64,000 bases of DNA, from assembly GCF_002101885.1 (NCBI RefSeq), contig NZ_LQPS01000032.1:62001-126000 (forward strand), in the 5' to 3' direction. The notes beneath the pieces were generated by a model, which saw only the letters and a program-made list of their open reading frames with translations, was not told the origin of the DNA and did not search any database. The position numbers were made by a program, and so were the translations under genes. The stretch comes from Mycolicibacter senuensis (lineage in GTDB: Bacteria; Actinomycetota; Actinomycetes; Mycobacteriales; Mycobacteriaceae). Below are positions 27,115 through 36,797 of the stretch, in pieces. Every line of letters starts with the position of its first letter. Positions within the stretch are counted from its first letter, which is position 1.

Positions 27115-29520
27115 ATGAGTGCAGAGACCACGACGCCGACATCCCCCACGCTCCCCGACGACGGCCTAACACGCATCGACGCCTACTGGCGAGCCGCCAA
27201 TTACCTGTCGGTGGGCCAGATCTACCTGTTGGACAACCCGCTGCTGACCGAACCGCTGGCCGCCGAGCACGTCAAACCGCGGTTGTTGGGGCACTGGGGC
27301 ACCACCCCGGGCCTGAACCTGCTTTACGTGCACCTGAATCGGGTCATCCGCGAGCGTGACGCCGACGTCATCTTCGTCACCGGACCCGGTCACGGCGGGC
27401 CGGCACTGGTCGCCAACGCCTACCTGGAGGGCACCTACAGCCAGGTGTACACCGGCATCGAGGAGAACCGGGACGGACTGCGGAAACTGTTCCGGCAGTT
27501 CTCTTTTCCCGGCGGCGTGCCCAGCCACGTGGCCGCCGAGACGCCGGGCTCCATCCATGAGGGAGGCGAGCTGGGCTACGCGCTGGTGCATGCCTTCGGC
27601 GCGGCCTTCGACAACCCGGAGCTGGTGGTGGCCTGTGTCATCGGCGACGGCGAGGCCGAGACCGGGCCACTGGCGGCCAGCTGGCATTCGAACAAATTCC
27701 TCAACCCGGCCACCGACGGCGCGGTGCTGCCCATCCTGCATCTCAACGGCTACAAGATCGCCAATCCGACGCTGCTGGCCCGGATCCCGCATTCGGAGTT
27801 GGAGGCCCTGCTGCGTGGCTACGGCTACCGGCCGATCACCGTCGCCGGCGACGATCCGGCCGTCGTGCACCGGTCGCTGGCGGCCGCGCTCGACGACGCG
27901 TTCGACGACATCGCGGCGATCCGCCATGCCGCGCGCGCCGACGGCTCGACCATGCGGCCGGTGTGGCCGATGATCGTGCTGCGCACCCCTAAAGGCTGGA
28001 CCGGTCCGGGAAAGGTGGACGGTCAGCAGGTGGAGGGCACCTGGCGATCGCATCAGGTGCCGCTCGCTGCGACCCGCACCGATCCCGAGCATCGCTGGCA
28101 GCTGGAGGAATGGCTGCGCAGTTACCGGCCGACGGAGCTTTTCGACGAATCGGGCCGGCTGCAGCCGGAGCTGGCCGCACTGGCGCCGCGCGGGAACCGC
28201 CGGATGAGCGCCAACCCGCACGCCAACGGCGGTCTGCTGCTGCGCGACCTGGACCTGCCCGACTTCCGGGACTACGCCGTGCCGGTGCCCCGGCCGGCCA
28301 CCGAGACCCACGAGGCCACCCGGGTGCTGGGGACGTTTTTGCGCGACGTCATCGACCGCAACCGCGATCGATTCCGGTTGATGGGCCCCGACGAAACCGC
28401 CTCGAATCGCCTTTCGGCGGTATTCGAGACGACCGACCGGGTCTGGCTGTCGGAGACCGCACCCGGCGATGACCACATGGCCCCCGACGGCCGAGTGCTC
28501 GAAGTGCTCTCCGAACACCTGTGCCAGGGCTGGCTGGAGGGGTATCTGCTGACCGGCCGGCATGGGCTGTTCAACTGCTACGAGGCGTTCGTGCACATCG
28601 TCGACTCGATGTTCAACCAGCACGCCAAGTGGCTTGCGGTCAGCCGGGAGCTGCCGTGGCGTCGGCCGATCGCCTCACTGAACTACCTGCTGACCTCCCA
28701 CGTCTGGCGCCAGGACCACAACGGCGCGTCACACCAGGATCCGGGCTTCATCGACCTGGTGGCCAATAAACGCCCGGAGGTGGTGCGGGTCTACTTACCG
28801 CCGGACGGCAACACCCTGCTGTCGGTGGCCGACCACTGCCTGCGCAGCCGCAACTACGTAAACGTGATCGTCGCCGGCAAGCAGCCCGCACTGGCCTACC
28901 TGGACATGCCCGAGGCGGTGGCCCACTGCACCCGCGGGCTGGGCATCTGGGACTGGGCCGGCACCGCCACCGGGGAGCCGGACGTGGTGCTGGCCTGCGC
29001 CGGCGACATCCCCACCCTCGAAACGTTGGCCGCCGCGGACATCTTGCGCCGGGAGCTGCCCGGCCTTGCCGTGCGGGTGGTCAATGTGGTGGACATCATG
29101 CGGCTGCAGCCTGCCACCGACCATCCGCACGGGTTGCCCGACAGTGAGTTCGACGCTCTGTTCACCCGCGACAAGCCGGTGATCTTCGCCTACCACGGCT
29201 ATGCCTGGCTGATCCACCGGCTCGCCTATCGGCGCACCAACCACGACCAGATGCACGTGCGCGGATACCGGGAGCGCGGTACCACCACCACGCCGTTCGA
29301 CATGGTGATGCTCAACGACCTGGATCGCTTCCATCTGGTGCTGGACGTGATCGACCGGGTGCCGGGTCTGGCTGAGCGCAGCGCGGTGCTGCGCCAGCAG
29401 ATGGTCGATGCCCGGCTGGCCGCCCGGCTCTACACCCGCGAGCACGGTGAGGACGACCCGCGGATCACCGACTGGACCTGGGGAACGAGCGTATCCGGAG
29501 CCGACGGCGAGATAAGGTGA
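27115..29520 (+). CDS. xfp: Phosphoketolase (xylulose-5-P/fructose-6-P)
   Basis: Thiamine-diphosphate enzyme that splits xylulose 5-phosphate or fructose 6-phosphate to acetyl phosphate plus a triose or tetrose phosphate. The 801-residue length is normal. N-terminal signature: [35 protein letters not shown] and [19 protein letters not shown], then the ThDP-binding [13 protein letters not shown]. Second signature: [17 protein letters not shown]. The C-terminal part has [14 protein letters not shown] and [17 protein letters not shown]. The gene lies between the CoA-transferase and MmpS-like genes, where I do not recall one in M. tuberculosis; acetate kinase or phosphotransacetylase genes are not in the window. 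Confidence 0.96.
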   Translation: MSAETTTPTSPTLPDDGLTRIDAYWRAANYLSVGQIYLLDNPLLTEPLAAEHVKPRLLGHWGTTPGLNLLYVHLNRVIRERDADVIFVTGPGHGGPALVANAYLEGTYSQVYTGIEENRDGLRKLFRQFSFPGGVPSHVAAETPGSIHEGGELGYALVHAFGAAFDNPELVVACVIGDGEAETGPLAASWHSNKFLNPATDGAVLPILHLNGYKIANPTLLARIPHSELEALLRGYGYRPITVAGDDPAVVHRSLAAALDDAFDDIAAIRHAARADGSTMRPVWPMIVLRTPKGWTGPGKVDGQQVEGTWRSHQVPLAATRTDPEHRWQLEEWLRSYRPTELFDESGRLQPELAALAPRGNRRMSANPHANGGLLLRDLDLPDFRDYAVPVPRPATETHEATRVLGTFLRDVIDRNRDRFRLMGPDETASNRLSAVFETTDRVWLSETAPGDDHMAPDGRVLEVLSEHLCQGWLEGYLLTGRHGLFNCYEAFVHIVDSMFNQHAKWLAVSRELPWRRPIASLNYLLTSHVWRQDHNGASHQDPGFIDLVANKRPEVVRVYLPPDGNTLLSVADHCLRSRNYVNVIVAGKQPALAYLDMPEAVAHCTRGLGIWDWAGTATGEPDVVLACAGDIPTLETLAAADILRRELPGLAVRVVNVVDIMRLQPATDHPHGLPDSEFDALFTRDKPVIFAYHGYAWLIHRLAYRRTNHDQMHVRGYRERGTTTTPFDMVMLNDLDRFHLVLDVIDRVPGLAERSAVLRQQMVDARLAARLYTREHGEDDPRITDWTWGTSVSGADGEIR

Positions 29521-29525
29521 CGGCC

Positions 29526-29936
29526 ATGACTGTTCACCCGTCACCGGTCCGGACGCCCCGCAAGGCGACAATGCTGTTGTTCGGCGCGCTCGTCGCCTCG
29601 GTGACCGTCGCCGGTGTCACCCCGGCCGGCGCCACGCCGGACCTGACCCTGGTGCCCATCCGCTATGAGCTGACCGGAACCGGTGTCGCCGGCTACATCA
29701 CCTACCAGACCCAGCGCGGTCAGTCACACGCCACCAACGCCCCATTGCCCTGGTCGATCGAGCTGACCGGCCGGATGACCAACATGACCACTCCCGCCTT
29801 GTACTCGGTGAGCGCCCAGGGTGCCGGCCCCGGCACGCTGAGTTGCACGGTCAGCGTCAACGGGAAGGTCGTCAGCCAGAAGACCGCGACCGGTGACCCG
29901 GCGCGGGTGCTGTGCACGACCCACGAGCCTCGCTGA
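29526..29936 (+). CDS. Secreted MmpS-like domain protein
   Basis: A 136-residue protein with a signal peptide or N-terminal helix (KATMLLFGALVASVTVAGVTPAGA). The mature part has the MmpS layout: IRYELTGTGVAGYITYQ, APLPWSIELTG, YSVSAQGAGPGTLSCTVSVNGKVV and a second Cys near the end. MmpS proteins help MmpL transporters move lipids or siderophores through the periplasm; no mmpL gene is present here. The start lies six bases after the phosphoketolase stop, so the two are probably co-transcribed. Confidence 0.75.
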   Translation: MTVHPSPVRTPRKATMLLFGALVASVTVAGVTPAGATPDLTLVPIRYELTGTGVAGYITYQTQRGQSHATNAPLPWSIELTGRMTNMTTPALYSVSAQGAGPGTLSCTVSVNGKVVSQKTATGDPARVLCTTHEPR

Positions 29937-30002
29937 GCTTCCTGACCCCCACGCGCACCAGCGCCACTGTGTCGGCGCCTGAGCGCGCGTAGAATCCGAC
30001 CA

Positions 30003-30770
30003 ATGCCTTGCCACGATTTCGCGGCGTCCGGGGGGCGGCATCCATTGGGGGCACAACTCTCGGCGCTGAATCAGTTTCGCGCCTTCGTCGACGTCGCCGT
30101 CGTCGTGGTGGTGTTGGCGCTGGCCAATCTGGTCGCGCACTTCACCACGCCTTGGGCGGCGGTGGCCACGGTGCCCGCCGTCGCCGTCGGCCTGGTGGCC
30201 CTGGTCCGCTGCAACGGTCTGAGCTGGGCGGAGCTCGGTTTGGGCCGGGCCCACTGGAAGTCGGGGGTCGGCTACGCCGTCGCGGCGGTACTGGTTGTGG
30301 TGTCGGTGATCGCCGTCGGCGCCCTGCTGCCCTGGACCAGGCCGATGTTCTTGAACAACCACTACGCCACCCTGTCGGGCGCTGTGGTGGCCTCGATGCT
30401 GGTCATCCCGCTGCAGACCGTCATCCCCGAAGAGTTGGCGTTCCGCGGCGCGCTGCACGGCGCACTGCACCGGGCGTGGGGTTTCCGCGGGGTCGCCGCG
30501 GCGGGCTCGCTGCTGTTCGGGTTGTGGCATGTGGCCACCTCGCTCGGGCTGACCAGCAGCAACGTCGGATTCACCCGGCTGTTCGGCGGCGGGTTTCTGG
30601 GCATGTCGGCTGGGGTGACGCTGGCGGTGCTGGCTACCGGGGCAGCCGGTTTCGTGTTCAGCTGGCTGCGCCGCCGCAGTGGCAGTCTCATCGCTCCGAT
30701 CGCGCTGCACTGGTCGCTCAACGGGGTCGGCGCCCTCGCCGCCGCCCTGGTGTGGCAGCTGTCGGCCTGA
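30003..30770 (+). CDS. CPBP-family intramembrane metalloprotease
   Basis: A 255-residue membrane protein with about seven to eight helices. CAAX protease and bacteriocin-processing motifs are present: VIPEELAFRGALHGALH (E-E-x3-R), FGLWHVATS and IALHWSLNGVG (H-x3-N). Residues from these motifs form the intramembrane metal site. The substrate is unknown. The size and neighbour (alcohol dehydrogenase on the other strand) agree with remembered Rv1863c/Rv1862. The ATG at 30003 lacks a strong ribosome binding site; the first 25 residues are less conserved in type. Confidence 0.82.
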   Translation: MPCHDFAASGGRHPLGAQLSALNQFRAFVDVAVVVVVLALANLVAHFTTPWAAVATVPAVAVGLVALVRCNGLSWAELGLGRAHWKSGVGYAVAAVLVVVSVIAVGALLPWTRPMFLNNHYATLSGAVVASMLVIPLQTVIPEELAFRGALHGALHRAWGFRGVAAAGSLLFGLWHVATSLGLTSSNVGFTRLFGGGFLGMSAGVTLAVLATGAAGFVFSWLRRRSGSLIAPIALHWSLNGVGALAAALVWQLSA

Positions 30771-30794
30771 GCCGTTCAGCGAGGCTCCGACGGA

Positions 30795-31823
30795 TCACAC
30801 CACGAGCACGGCGGCACCGGCGACCCGGTCCGCGGCAAGGTCCGCCAGCGCCCGGTCGGCGTCTCCCAGCGAGTACTCCGGTGAAGTCACAGTGAGGTGG
30901 TGCGCCGCGGCGAAGTCGAGAAAGTCGCGGGCATCGGCGCGGGTGTTCGAGGTCACCGACCGGATCCGTCGTTCGTAGAACAGGTCACGCTGGTAGTTCA
31001 GCGCCGGGATGTCGCTCAGATGGATACCGGCGATCGCGCACGTACCGCCGCGATCCAGCGCCTGGCAGGCCGGCGGCACCAGCTCGCCGACCGGAGCGAA
31101 CAGGATGGCAGAGTCTAACCGAACCGGCGGCGGGTCGGCCGCCCCCTGCACCGAGGCGGCCCCCAGCTGTAGCGCCAGCTCCCGGGCCCGCGGGTCACGG
31201 GTCATGACATGCACCTCGGCGCCGCGGGCCAACGCGACCTGCGCGGTGATGTGAGCACTGCCGCCGAACCCGTAGATCCCGAGCCGGCCGCCGGGCGGCA
31301 GGTCGGCGAGCTGCAACGAGCGGTAGCCGATGATCCCGGCGCACAGCAACGGCGCCAACTCGCCGTCGCGGTAGCCGGCGGGCAGATGATGGGCGAACGC
31401 GGCCGGGACGGTGGCGAATTCGGCGTATCCGCCGTCGGAGTCCCAGCCGGTGTAGCGCGACCGTGGGCAGAGGTTCTCGTCACCCCGGCGGCAGTATCGG
31501 CAGGTTCCGCAGGTGTGCCGCAGCCAGGCGATTCCGACCCGATCCCCCACGGCGAAGCCCCCGCCGGCTTCAGCGCCCACCTCGACGACCTCGCCGACCA
31601 CCTCGTGGCCCGGGGTGACCCCGGCGCGGTGTACCGGTAGGTCACCTTCGGTGACGTGCAGGTCGGTACGGCACACTCCGCAGGCGCGCACCGCGACCAG
31701 CAACTCCGAGGGCCGTGGCCGGGGCACCGCTGCGCTGACCCGGTGCAAGGGACCGTCTGCGATGGGACCGGGACGAGCGACCCGCCAGGCGGTCATGGTC
31801 ACCCCGGGAGACTGCGCACCCAT
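30795..31823 (-). CDS. adhA: Zinc-binding alcohol dehydrogenase
   Basis: A 342-residue medium-chain dehydrogenase. The catalytic Zn ligands are in [12 protein letters not shown] (Cys) and [13 protein letters not shown] (His, Glu). The structural Zn site is [15 protein letters not shown] with four Cys. The coenzyme site is [19 protein letters not shown], with a GxGxxA-like loop. It should oxidise alcohols or reduce aldehydes with NAD(P). The ATG at 31823 gives a size near that remembered for AdhA (Rv1862, 346 residues); the open frame extends further but only with Arg/Ala-rich residues. It is transcribed downstream of the GlsB-like gene, with a gap of 32 bases. Confidence 0.9.
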   Translation of the reverse strand: MGAQSPGVTMTAWRVARPGPIADGPLHRVSAAVPRPRPSELLVAVRACGVCRTDLHVTEGDLPVHRAGVTPGHEVVGEVVEVGAEAGGGFAVGDRVGIAWLRHTCGTCRYCRRGDENLCPRSRYTGWDSDGGYAEFATVPAAFAHHLPAGYRDGELAPLLCAGIIGYRSLQLADLPPGGRLGIYGFGGSAHITAQVALARGAEVHVMTRDPRARELALQLGAASVQGAADPPPVRLDSAILFAPVGELVPPACQALDRGGTCAIAGIHLSDIPALNYQRDLFYERRIRSVTSNTRADARDFLDFAAAHHLTVTSPEYSLGDADRALADLAADRVAGAAVLVV

Positions 31824-31855
31824 GACGACATTCTGCGCAGCAGCCGCAGGTCGGG

Positions 31856-32170
31856 TCAGCCTTTGCGCACCAACCCGAGCAGCCATAGCAGCACGACCGA
31901 CCCCAGGGTCGCGGTGAACAGCGTGAACCACCAGCCACCGCCGGCGGTGTCGAGGAAGAAACTCAGCAGGAAACCACCGATCAACGCGCCGATGACACCG
32001 ATCACGATGTTCATCAGAATTCCGCGGCCGTCGCCACCGACGATCTTGCCGGCGAGCCAGCCTGCGATAGCACCGATGATGATGTAGCCGATCCAGCCGA
32101 CGCTGGTCAGCGTCGTCGAGCGTTCGGCGAGGAATTCCGTTGCCGCCAGCACATACGTTTGCGCAGTCAT
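31856..32170 (-). CDS. GlsB/YeaQ/YmgE family membrane protein
   Basis: A 104-residue protein with three transmembrane helices: [38 protein letters not shown] and [18 protein letters not shown]. The [17 protein letters not shown] loop is the family signature (transglycosylase-associated protein). These small proteins are linked with stress response but have no proven activity. Agrees with remembered Rv1861 between apa and adhA. The ATG at 32170 has no clear ribosome binding site. Confidence 0.85.
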   Translation of the reverse strand: MTAQTYVLAATEFLAERSTTLTSVGWIGYIIIGAIAGWLAGKIVGGDGRGILMNIVIGVIGALIGGFLLSFFLDTAGGGWWFTLFTATLGSVVLLWLLGLVRKG

Positions 32171-32226
32171 ATGGCCAGGCTAGCGGTTTTTACACCGCTG
32201 CGCGGCAAACTAGGTCAGCTGATGCG

Positions 32227-32375
32227 TCAGGGGGCGGGCGCCGGTGCCGGCGGTGGCGCCGGAGCGGGTTCCGGGGCCGGGGCGGGCGCCGGAGCGGGCG
32301 CCGGAGCAGGTGCGGGCGCCGGGATACCCGGGATGCCGGGAACCGGTGCGGGCGCCGGCTCGACCGGGGCCGGGG
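32227..32375 (-). repeat. Ala-Pro coding repeat at the apa 3' end
   Basis: GCGCCGG-type six-base units, written GCGCCGGAGCGGGCGCCGG on the plus strand, encode an (Ala-Pro)n tail of roughly 45 residues with a few Glu, Ile and Gly interruptions. Slippage could change the unit number between strains. Confidence 0.75.
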
Positions 32376-33156
32376 CGGCGGGCAGCGGGCGGATGGACTC
32401 CGTCAGCGCTTTAGCCGCCTCCCGGTCCACCGGATTGTTGGCGGTTCCCAGCCACACCACGAACCACCGCTCGGACTGGACGCCGGTGCCGCCGTCGGCC
32501 GGCGGCACCCCGATGACGCCGCTCCAGATCTGGCCGACCGGTTTGGCCGGGTCGGTGAACTTGACCTCGTAGTAGGACGCGCTGCCGGTCAGACCACCGC
32601 CCGCCAGCTCGGTGCCCTCCTGGTTGGCGCGGGTACCGGGGTAGGGCATGAAGAATTCGCCCATGTCCGATCCGAGCCGGGTGGCGGCCTTGGCGTTGTC
32701 GGTCTCGGCGCTGGCGTAGAGCCGCTGATCCAGCTTGCCGAGCACGATCCTGGTGTCGTTGGCCACCGGCGCGGGCTGCCCGGGCAGCATCGGCTCACCG
32801 GTCTGCTTGCTCAACAGCGACGACCCGTATTCGAGGTGGCTGGTGTCGGACTGCACCCAACCGCCGGGCAGTACGTAGCTGAATCCGCCGGCCAGGTCGT
32901 CGACCCGGCCCACCTCGGGTGCGCCCGGCTCGGCGACCGGCGGCGGTGCGTTCGGGTCGGGCGGCGGCGGGGCGGCGTCGGCCGGTGGGGCGTCGGCCGT
33001 GGCAGGCGGCGCGGGTGGCGGCGGCGGAGGCGGGTCCGCGTAGGCCGGCGATGCCATGGCGAATGCCAGCGCACCGGCGATCGCGGTGGCCCACGTCGTC
33101 GCGGCCACCGCTCGAATACCCCTGTGAGCCGTTGAGGTCACGTCCACCTGCTTCAT
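32227..33156 (-). CDS. apa: Alanine/proline-rich secreted antigen Apa (fibronectin attachment protein)
   Basis: A 309-residue secreted protein, in M. tuberculosis an O-mannosylated adhesin binding fibronectin and lung surfactant protein. A signal peptide of about 40 residues ends near [11 protein letters not shown] Pro-rich stretch follows, then a folded central domain (about 80-265; [64 protein letters not shown]). The C-terminus is a long Ala-Pro repeat. The ATG at 33156 fits the usual N-terminus; an upstream start at 33192 is rejected. It lies downstream of modC, the reason for the old name modD; there is no sign that it takes part in molybdate uptake. Confidence 0.93.
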   Translation of the reverse strand: MKQVDVTSTAHRGIRAVAATTWATAIAGALAFAMASPAYADPPPPPPPAPPATADAPPADAAPPPPDPNAPPPVAEPGAPEVGRVDDLAGGFSYVLPGGWVQSDTSHLEYGSSLLSKQTGEPMLPGQPAPVANDTRIVLGKLDQRLYASAETDNAKAATRLGSDMGEFFMPYPGTRANQEGTELAGGGLTGSASYYEVKFTDPAKPVGQIWSGVIGVPPADGGTGVQSERWFVVWLGTANNPVDREAAKALTESIRPLPAAPAPVEPAPAPVPGIPGIPAPAPAPAPAPAPAPAPEPAPAPPPAPAPAP

Positions 33157-33193
33157 GGCAGAAAAACCTACCGCGTCCCGACCGCTACGCAAG

Positions 33194-34318
33194 TTACGCC
33201 ATGCCGGGGTGTGTCGCGCGCAATGTCACTTCCTGCGCCTTGACACCGAACCAGACCGGCTCCCCGGGCGCGAGCCGCAGCTCGCCGGCGGCCTCGACGG
33301 TGATGTCCGCGGCCAGTCCCGGCGCGCCGTCCGGCTGGTCGACGCCTCGCACCTGGATCGCGCTGCCTCGTGCGTCCAGTTCGGCGACGGTGACCGCGAC
33401 GAGGTTGCGCGGGCTGCCGTGCCCGGGCGGCTCCCGATACACCGCAACCGCTCGCGGTGAACACACCGCGACGGCCGGTCGGCCGACGCCCGGGCCGTCG
33501 TCGGCGACCCCGTGCCACCGGTCGCCCCACCGGGTGCGCAGCACGCCGTCGCTTTCGATCACCCCGGCCACCAGATTGAATCCGGCGATGCGCGCCCCGA
33601 ATCGGCTGCGCGGAGCAGCCAAAACCTCTGCGGTACCGCCGATTTCGGCAACCCGGCCCGATTCGAGCACCAGCACCCGGTCGGCCAGCGCGAACACGTC
33701 GAGCAAGTCGTGGGTGACCAGCACCGTGGTGCGGCGGGTGCCGGCGATGACCTCACGCAGCACGGTGCGCACCGCATCGGCCGCGGCGACGTCGAGCCCG
33801 GCCAACGGCTCGTCGAGCAGGAGCACGTCGGGTTCGGCGGCCAGCGCGCGGGCGATCGCGACCCGCTGGGCCTGCCCGCCGGAGAGCCGGCTCGGCCTGC
33901 GGTCGGCCAGCTCTTCGGCGCCGACGGCACGTAACCACGGGGCCGCCGCTGCCCGGGTGCGTGCCTGCCGCCGGCCGAGGCGCCACCGACGGTGCCGGCT
34001 GTGCGGGCCGAACGCCACGTTGGCGGCCACACTCAGGTGCGGGAACAGCAGTGGCTCCTGCATCAGCAGGCCGATCCGACGGTCGCAGGTGGCGATGTGC
34101 ACCCCGGCCTCGGCGTCGGTCAGCACCCGGTCGCCGACCCGCACCAGGCCCAGGTCGGGCCGCAGCAGGCCGGCGATCACGTGCAGCAGGGTGGATTTGC
34201 CGGCGCCGTTGGGCCCGAGCACGGCGAGCACCTCCCCCGGCGCGACCGTGATCCGCACATCCAGGCCGCGCTCGGCCACCACCGCGCGCAGCGTCAGCCC
34301 GCCCGCCACGCCCGTCAC
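33194..34318 (-). CDS. modC: Molybdate ABC transporter ATP-binding protein
   Basis: A 374-residue ATPase. Walker [20 protein letters not shown]-loop in [17 protein letters not shown], signature [17 protein letters not shown], Walker [14 protein letters not shown] and the H-loop [16 protein letters not shown] are all intact. The C-terminal part (about 290-374) is a molybdate-binding TOBE/MOP domain ([34 protein letters not shown]). The start overlaps the modB end by four bases (ATGA), so translation is coupled. The remembered M. tuberculosis protein has 369 residues. Confidence 0.95.
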   Translation of the reverse strand: MTGVAGGLTLRAVVAERGLDVRITVAPGEVLAVLGPNGAGKSTLLHVIAGLLRPDLGLVRVGDRVLTDAEAGVHIATCDRRIGLLMQEPLLFPHLSVAANVAFGPHSRHRRWRLGRRQARTRAAAAPWLRAVGAEELADRRPSRLSGGQAQRVAIARALAAEPDVLLLDEPLAGLDVAAADAVRTVLREVIAGTRRTTVLVTHDLLDVFALADRVLVLESGRVAEIGGTAEVLAAPRSRFGARIAGFNLVAGVIESDGVLRTRWGDRWHGVADDGPGVGRPAVAVCSPRAVAVYREPPGHGSPRNLVAVTVAELDARGSAIQVRGVDQPDGAPGLAADITVEAAGELRLAPGEPVWFGVKAQEVTLRATHPGMA

Positions 34319-35103
34319 CGGATGCCGGCCAGTCGCCGGGCTCCCAGCCCCAGCACCACCACCGCCGCCACCGCCACCAGCAGCAGCGACATCGCCGCGG
34401 CCGCATCAGCGTCGGTCACCCGCTGCAGGTAGATCGCCAGCGGCAGCGTTCGGGTGACGCCTTCGCGGGAGCCGGCGAAGGTCAACGTCGCCCCGAACTC
34501 CCCCAGCGACCGCGCGAAGGCCAGCACCGCACCCGAGATCAGGCCCGGTGTCAGCAGCGGCAGCGTCACCCGCCACCACACCGCGCTCGGCCGGGCACCC
34601 AGGCTGGCGGCCACCACCTCATAGTCGGCGCCGGCGGTGCGGGCCGCCCCCTCCAGGGCGATCACCAGGAACGGCAGTGACACGAACGTCTGCGCCAGCA
34701 CCACCGCGGCCGTGGTGAACGCGATATGGATTCCGGCCGCCTCCAGATGACGGCCCAGCAGCCCGAGCCGCCCGAACGCGTACAGCAGCGCGATACCGCC
34801 CACCACCGGCGGCAGCACCAGCGGCAGCAACGTCAGCGGCCGCAACAGCCGCACCACCGGCGACTGGCTGCGCGCCAGGACCAACGCCATCGGCACGCCC
34901 AGCACGACGCAGAGCGCGGTACTGATCGCGGCGGTTTTCAGGCTCAGCACCAGCGCGGTCATCGAGGACGGACTGGTGATCAACGACCAGAAATTGGGCC
35001 AGTCGACCCTGACCGCGATCGCCACCAACGGCAGCACCACGAAGGCGGCGCCGATCGCGGCGGGCACATAGACCCAGCCCGGCAGGTCGTTGGGCCGATG
35101 CAC
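34315..35103 (-). CDS. modB: Molybdate ABC transporter permease
   Basis: A 262-residue integral membrane protein with about six helices (for example [21 protein letters not shown] and [16 protein letters not shown]). The EAA loop that contacts ModC is [22 protein letters not shown]. It moves molybdate through the membrane. Three bases separate its start from the modA stop and it overlaps modC by four bases, so modA, modB and modC form a tight operon. Confidence 0.94.
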   Translation of the reverse strand: MHRPNDLPGWVYVPAAIGAAFVVLPLVAIAVRVDWPNFWSLITSPSSMTALVLSLKTAAISTALCVVLGVPMALVLARSQSPVVRLLRPLTLLPLVLPPVVGGIALLYAFGRLGLLGRHLEAAGIHIAFTTAAVVLAQTFVSLPFLVIALEGAARTAGADYEVVAASLGARPSAVWWRVTLPLLTPGLISGAVLAFARSLGEFGATLTFAGSREGVTRTLPLAIYLQRVTDADAAAAMSLLLVAVAAVVVLGLGARRLAGIR

Positions 35104-35106
35104 AGA

Positions 35107-35871
35107 TCAGGGCTCACCGAAGCCGGCGGCGTGCAGGATCTGCTGCCCTGCCGCACCGGCGACCAACTCGACGAACGCGCGGGCCGGTGCGGGTTGTGCC
35201 GCGTCTTTGAGCACTGCGACCGGGTAGGTGTTGACCGCGCTCTCCGCCTCCGGGAATTCGACGGTGGCCACCTTGTCGCCGGCGTTGATGGCGTCGGTGC
35301 GGTAGACGATCCCGGCGTCGGCCTGGCCGGTGGTGACCTTGTTGAGCACGTCGGTGACGTCGGGCTCCTCGCTGACGGGGTGCACCCGGCCCCCGGTGAT
35401 GTCTTCGACCTTGCGGGTCGCCGCGCCGCACGGCACCGGCGGTTGGCAGACCACCACGGCCAGGCCGGCACGGGCCAGATCGGCGAAAGAGCGCACCGCG
35501 TGCGGGTTGTCGGGCGCGGTGACGATCACCAGCGTGTTGCTGGCGAACGGCACCGGCTCACCGTCCAGCAGGCCTGCCTCGGCGACCTTGTCCATCTGGG
35601 CGGTGTTGGCCGAGGCGAAGACGTCGGCGCCGGCGCCCTCGGTGAGCTGGGTGGCCAGATCCGAGGACCCGGCGAAGTTGAACTCCACGCCCACGCCGGG
35701 GTGATCGGTCTTGAACTGCTCGGCGATCTCGGTGAACGCCGCCTTCAGCGACGCCGCCGCGAACACCGTGATCGATGGGGCCGCCGGCCGGGAACCACAG
35801 CCGGTCAGCCCCGCCGAACCCGCTGCCAGCATGAGCGCCACCACGCCGGAGACCGCCCGGGTTCGCCACAT
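35107..35871 (-). CDS. modA: Molybdate-binding lipoprotein
   Basis: A 254-residue periplasmic-binding lipoprotein. The signal peptide ends in the lipobox AGLTGCGSRP; the Cys should be lipidated. The mature part has the ModA features ITVFAAASLKAAFTEIAEQF, FNFAGSSDLATQLTEGAGADVFASA and ADAGIVYRTDA. It captures molybdate or tungstate for ModBC. The ATG at 35871 is the first sensible start before the signal peptide; the frame stays open upstream through the divergent SDR gene. It is divergent from that gene with a shared intergenic region of 147 bases. Confidence 0.94.
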   Translation of the reverse strand: MWRTRAVSGVVALMLAAGSAGLTGCGSRPAAPSITVFAAASLKAAFTEIAEQFKTDHPGVGVEFNFAGSSDLATQLTEGAGADVFASANTAQMDKVAEAGLLDGEPVPFASNTLVIVTAPDNPHAVRSFADLARAGLAVVVCQPPVPCGAATRKVEDITGGRVHPVSEEPDVTDVLNKVTTGQADAGIVYRTDAINAGDKVATVEFPEAESAVNTYPVAVLKDAAQPAPARAFVELVAGAAGQQILHAAGFGEP

Positions 35872-36018
35872 GGCCCGAAGCCTATCGGCGATCGCAGGCG
35901 CGTCGGAGCCCCCCGGATCCGGACCGTAGCCGGATCGTGTCTGTGCCGAGTTCCGCCCTGCGCTCGCAAACCGGCTACTGTCCAGTAACATAGCTGCGAA
36001 CACGAGGAGGTCCGACCG

Positions 36019-36690
36019 ATGGATGTGCTGGTCACCGGTGGTGACACCGAATTGGGTCGCGCCGTTGCAGAAGGCTTCAGCGAAGCCGGCCACAAGGTGA
36101 CGCTCGCCGGGATGCGAGGCCCCGAGCTCGAGGTCGCAGCCAAAGAACTCGACGCCAACGCCGTCGTCTGCGACAACACGGATCCGGCGAGCCTGCTGGC
36201 GGCGCGCGGCCTGTTCCCACACCACCTCGACACCATCGTCAACGTTCCGGCGCCGCGCTGGCAGGGCGGTGACCCGCGCGCCTATTCGCTGGCCGACCAG
36301 GCCGCCGCGTGGCGCAACGCGCTCGACGCCACCGTGCTCTCGGCGGTGCTGACGGTCGGCACCGTCGGCGACCACCTGCGTTCCGGCGGCTCGATCGTTT
36401 CGGTGATGCCGGAGAACCCGCTCGACGGCGGCGCCGATGCGGCCGTCAAGGCCGCGCTGTCGAACTGGACCGCCGGCCAGGCCACCGTCTTCGGCACCCG
36501 CGGGATCACCGTCAACGTGGTCGCCGCCGGCGCGGCGGCGCGCCCGGGCTATGACGGGCTCACCCGTACCCCGGCCGGCGCGGACACCGAGATCGCCCGG
36601 CTGGCGGTGTTCTTGACCACACCGGCAGCCCGGCACATCACCGGCCAGACGCTGCATGTCAGCCACGGAGCGTTGGCCCATTTCGGCTGA
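36019..36690 (+). CDS. Divergent short-chain dehydrogenase-like protein
   Basis: A 223-residue Rossmann protein. The coenzyme loop reads VLVTGGDTELGRAVAEGF, and LASRL-like details are replaced; ITVNVVAAGAA and the C-terminal ITGQTLHVSHGALAHFG match SDR proteins. The catalytic Tyr-x3-Lys is not intact: the Lys of DAAVKAALSNW is present but the Tyr position reads Ala, and the usual N-A-G motif reads IVNVPAP. It is probably not a typical oxidoreductase. It occupies the place of remembered Rv1856c. AGGAGGTCCGACC precedes the ATG at 36019. Confidence 0.82.
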   Translation: MDVLVTGGDTELGRAVAEGFSEAGHKVTLAGMRGPELEVAAKELDANAVVCDNTDPASLLAARGLFPHHLDTIVNVPAPRWQGGDPRAYSLADQAAAWRNALDATVLSAVLTVGTVGDHLRSGGSIVSVMPENPLDGGADAAVKAALSNWTAGQATVFGTRGITVNVVAAGAAARPGYDGLTRTPAGADTEIARLAVFLTTPAARHITGQTLHVSHGALAHFG

Positions 36691-36797
36691 TGTCACCGGG
36701 AGTGGTTAATCCCACAACGATCGAATTCGGTGACCGCCAAGTGGGTCGACTAGCGTATTTGTGAACGCAGTCGCCGTCGAGGAGCAACCGTATTCCC

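Noticed and set aside
24648..27359. Open frame of about 900 codons opposite the CoA-transferase
   Set aside because: Antisense to a two-domain enzyme and running into the phosphoketolase gene; a composition artefact.
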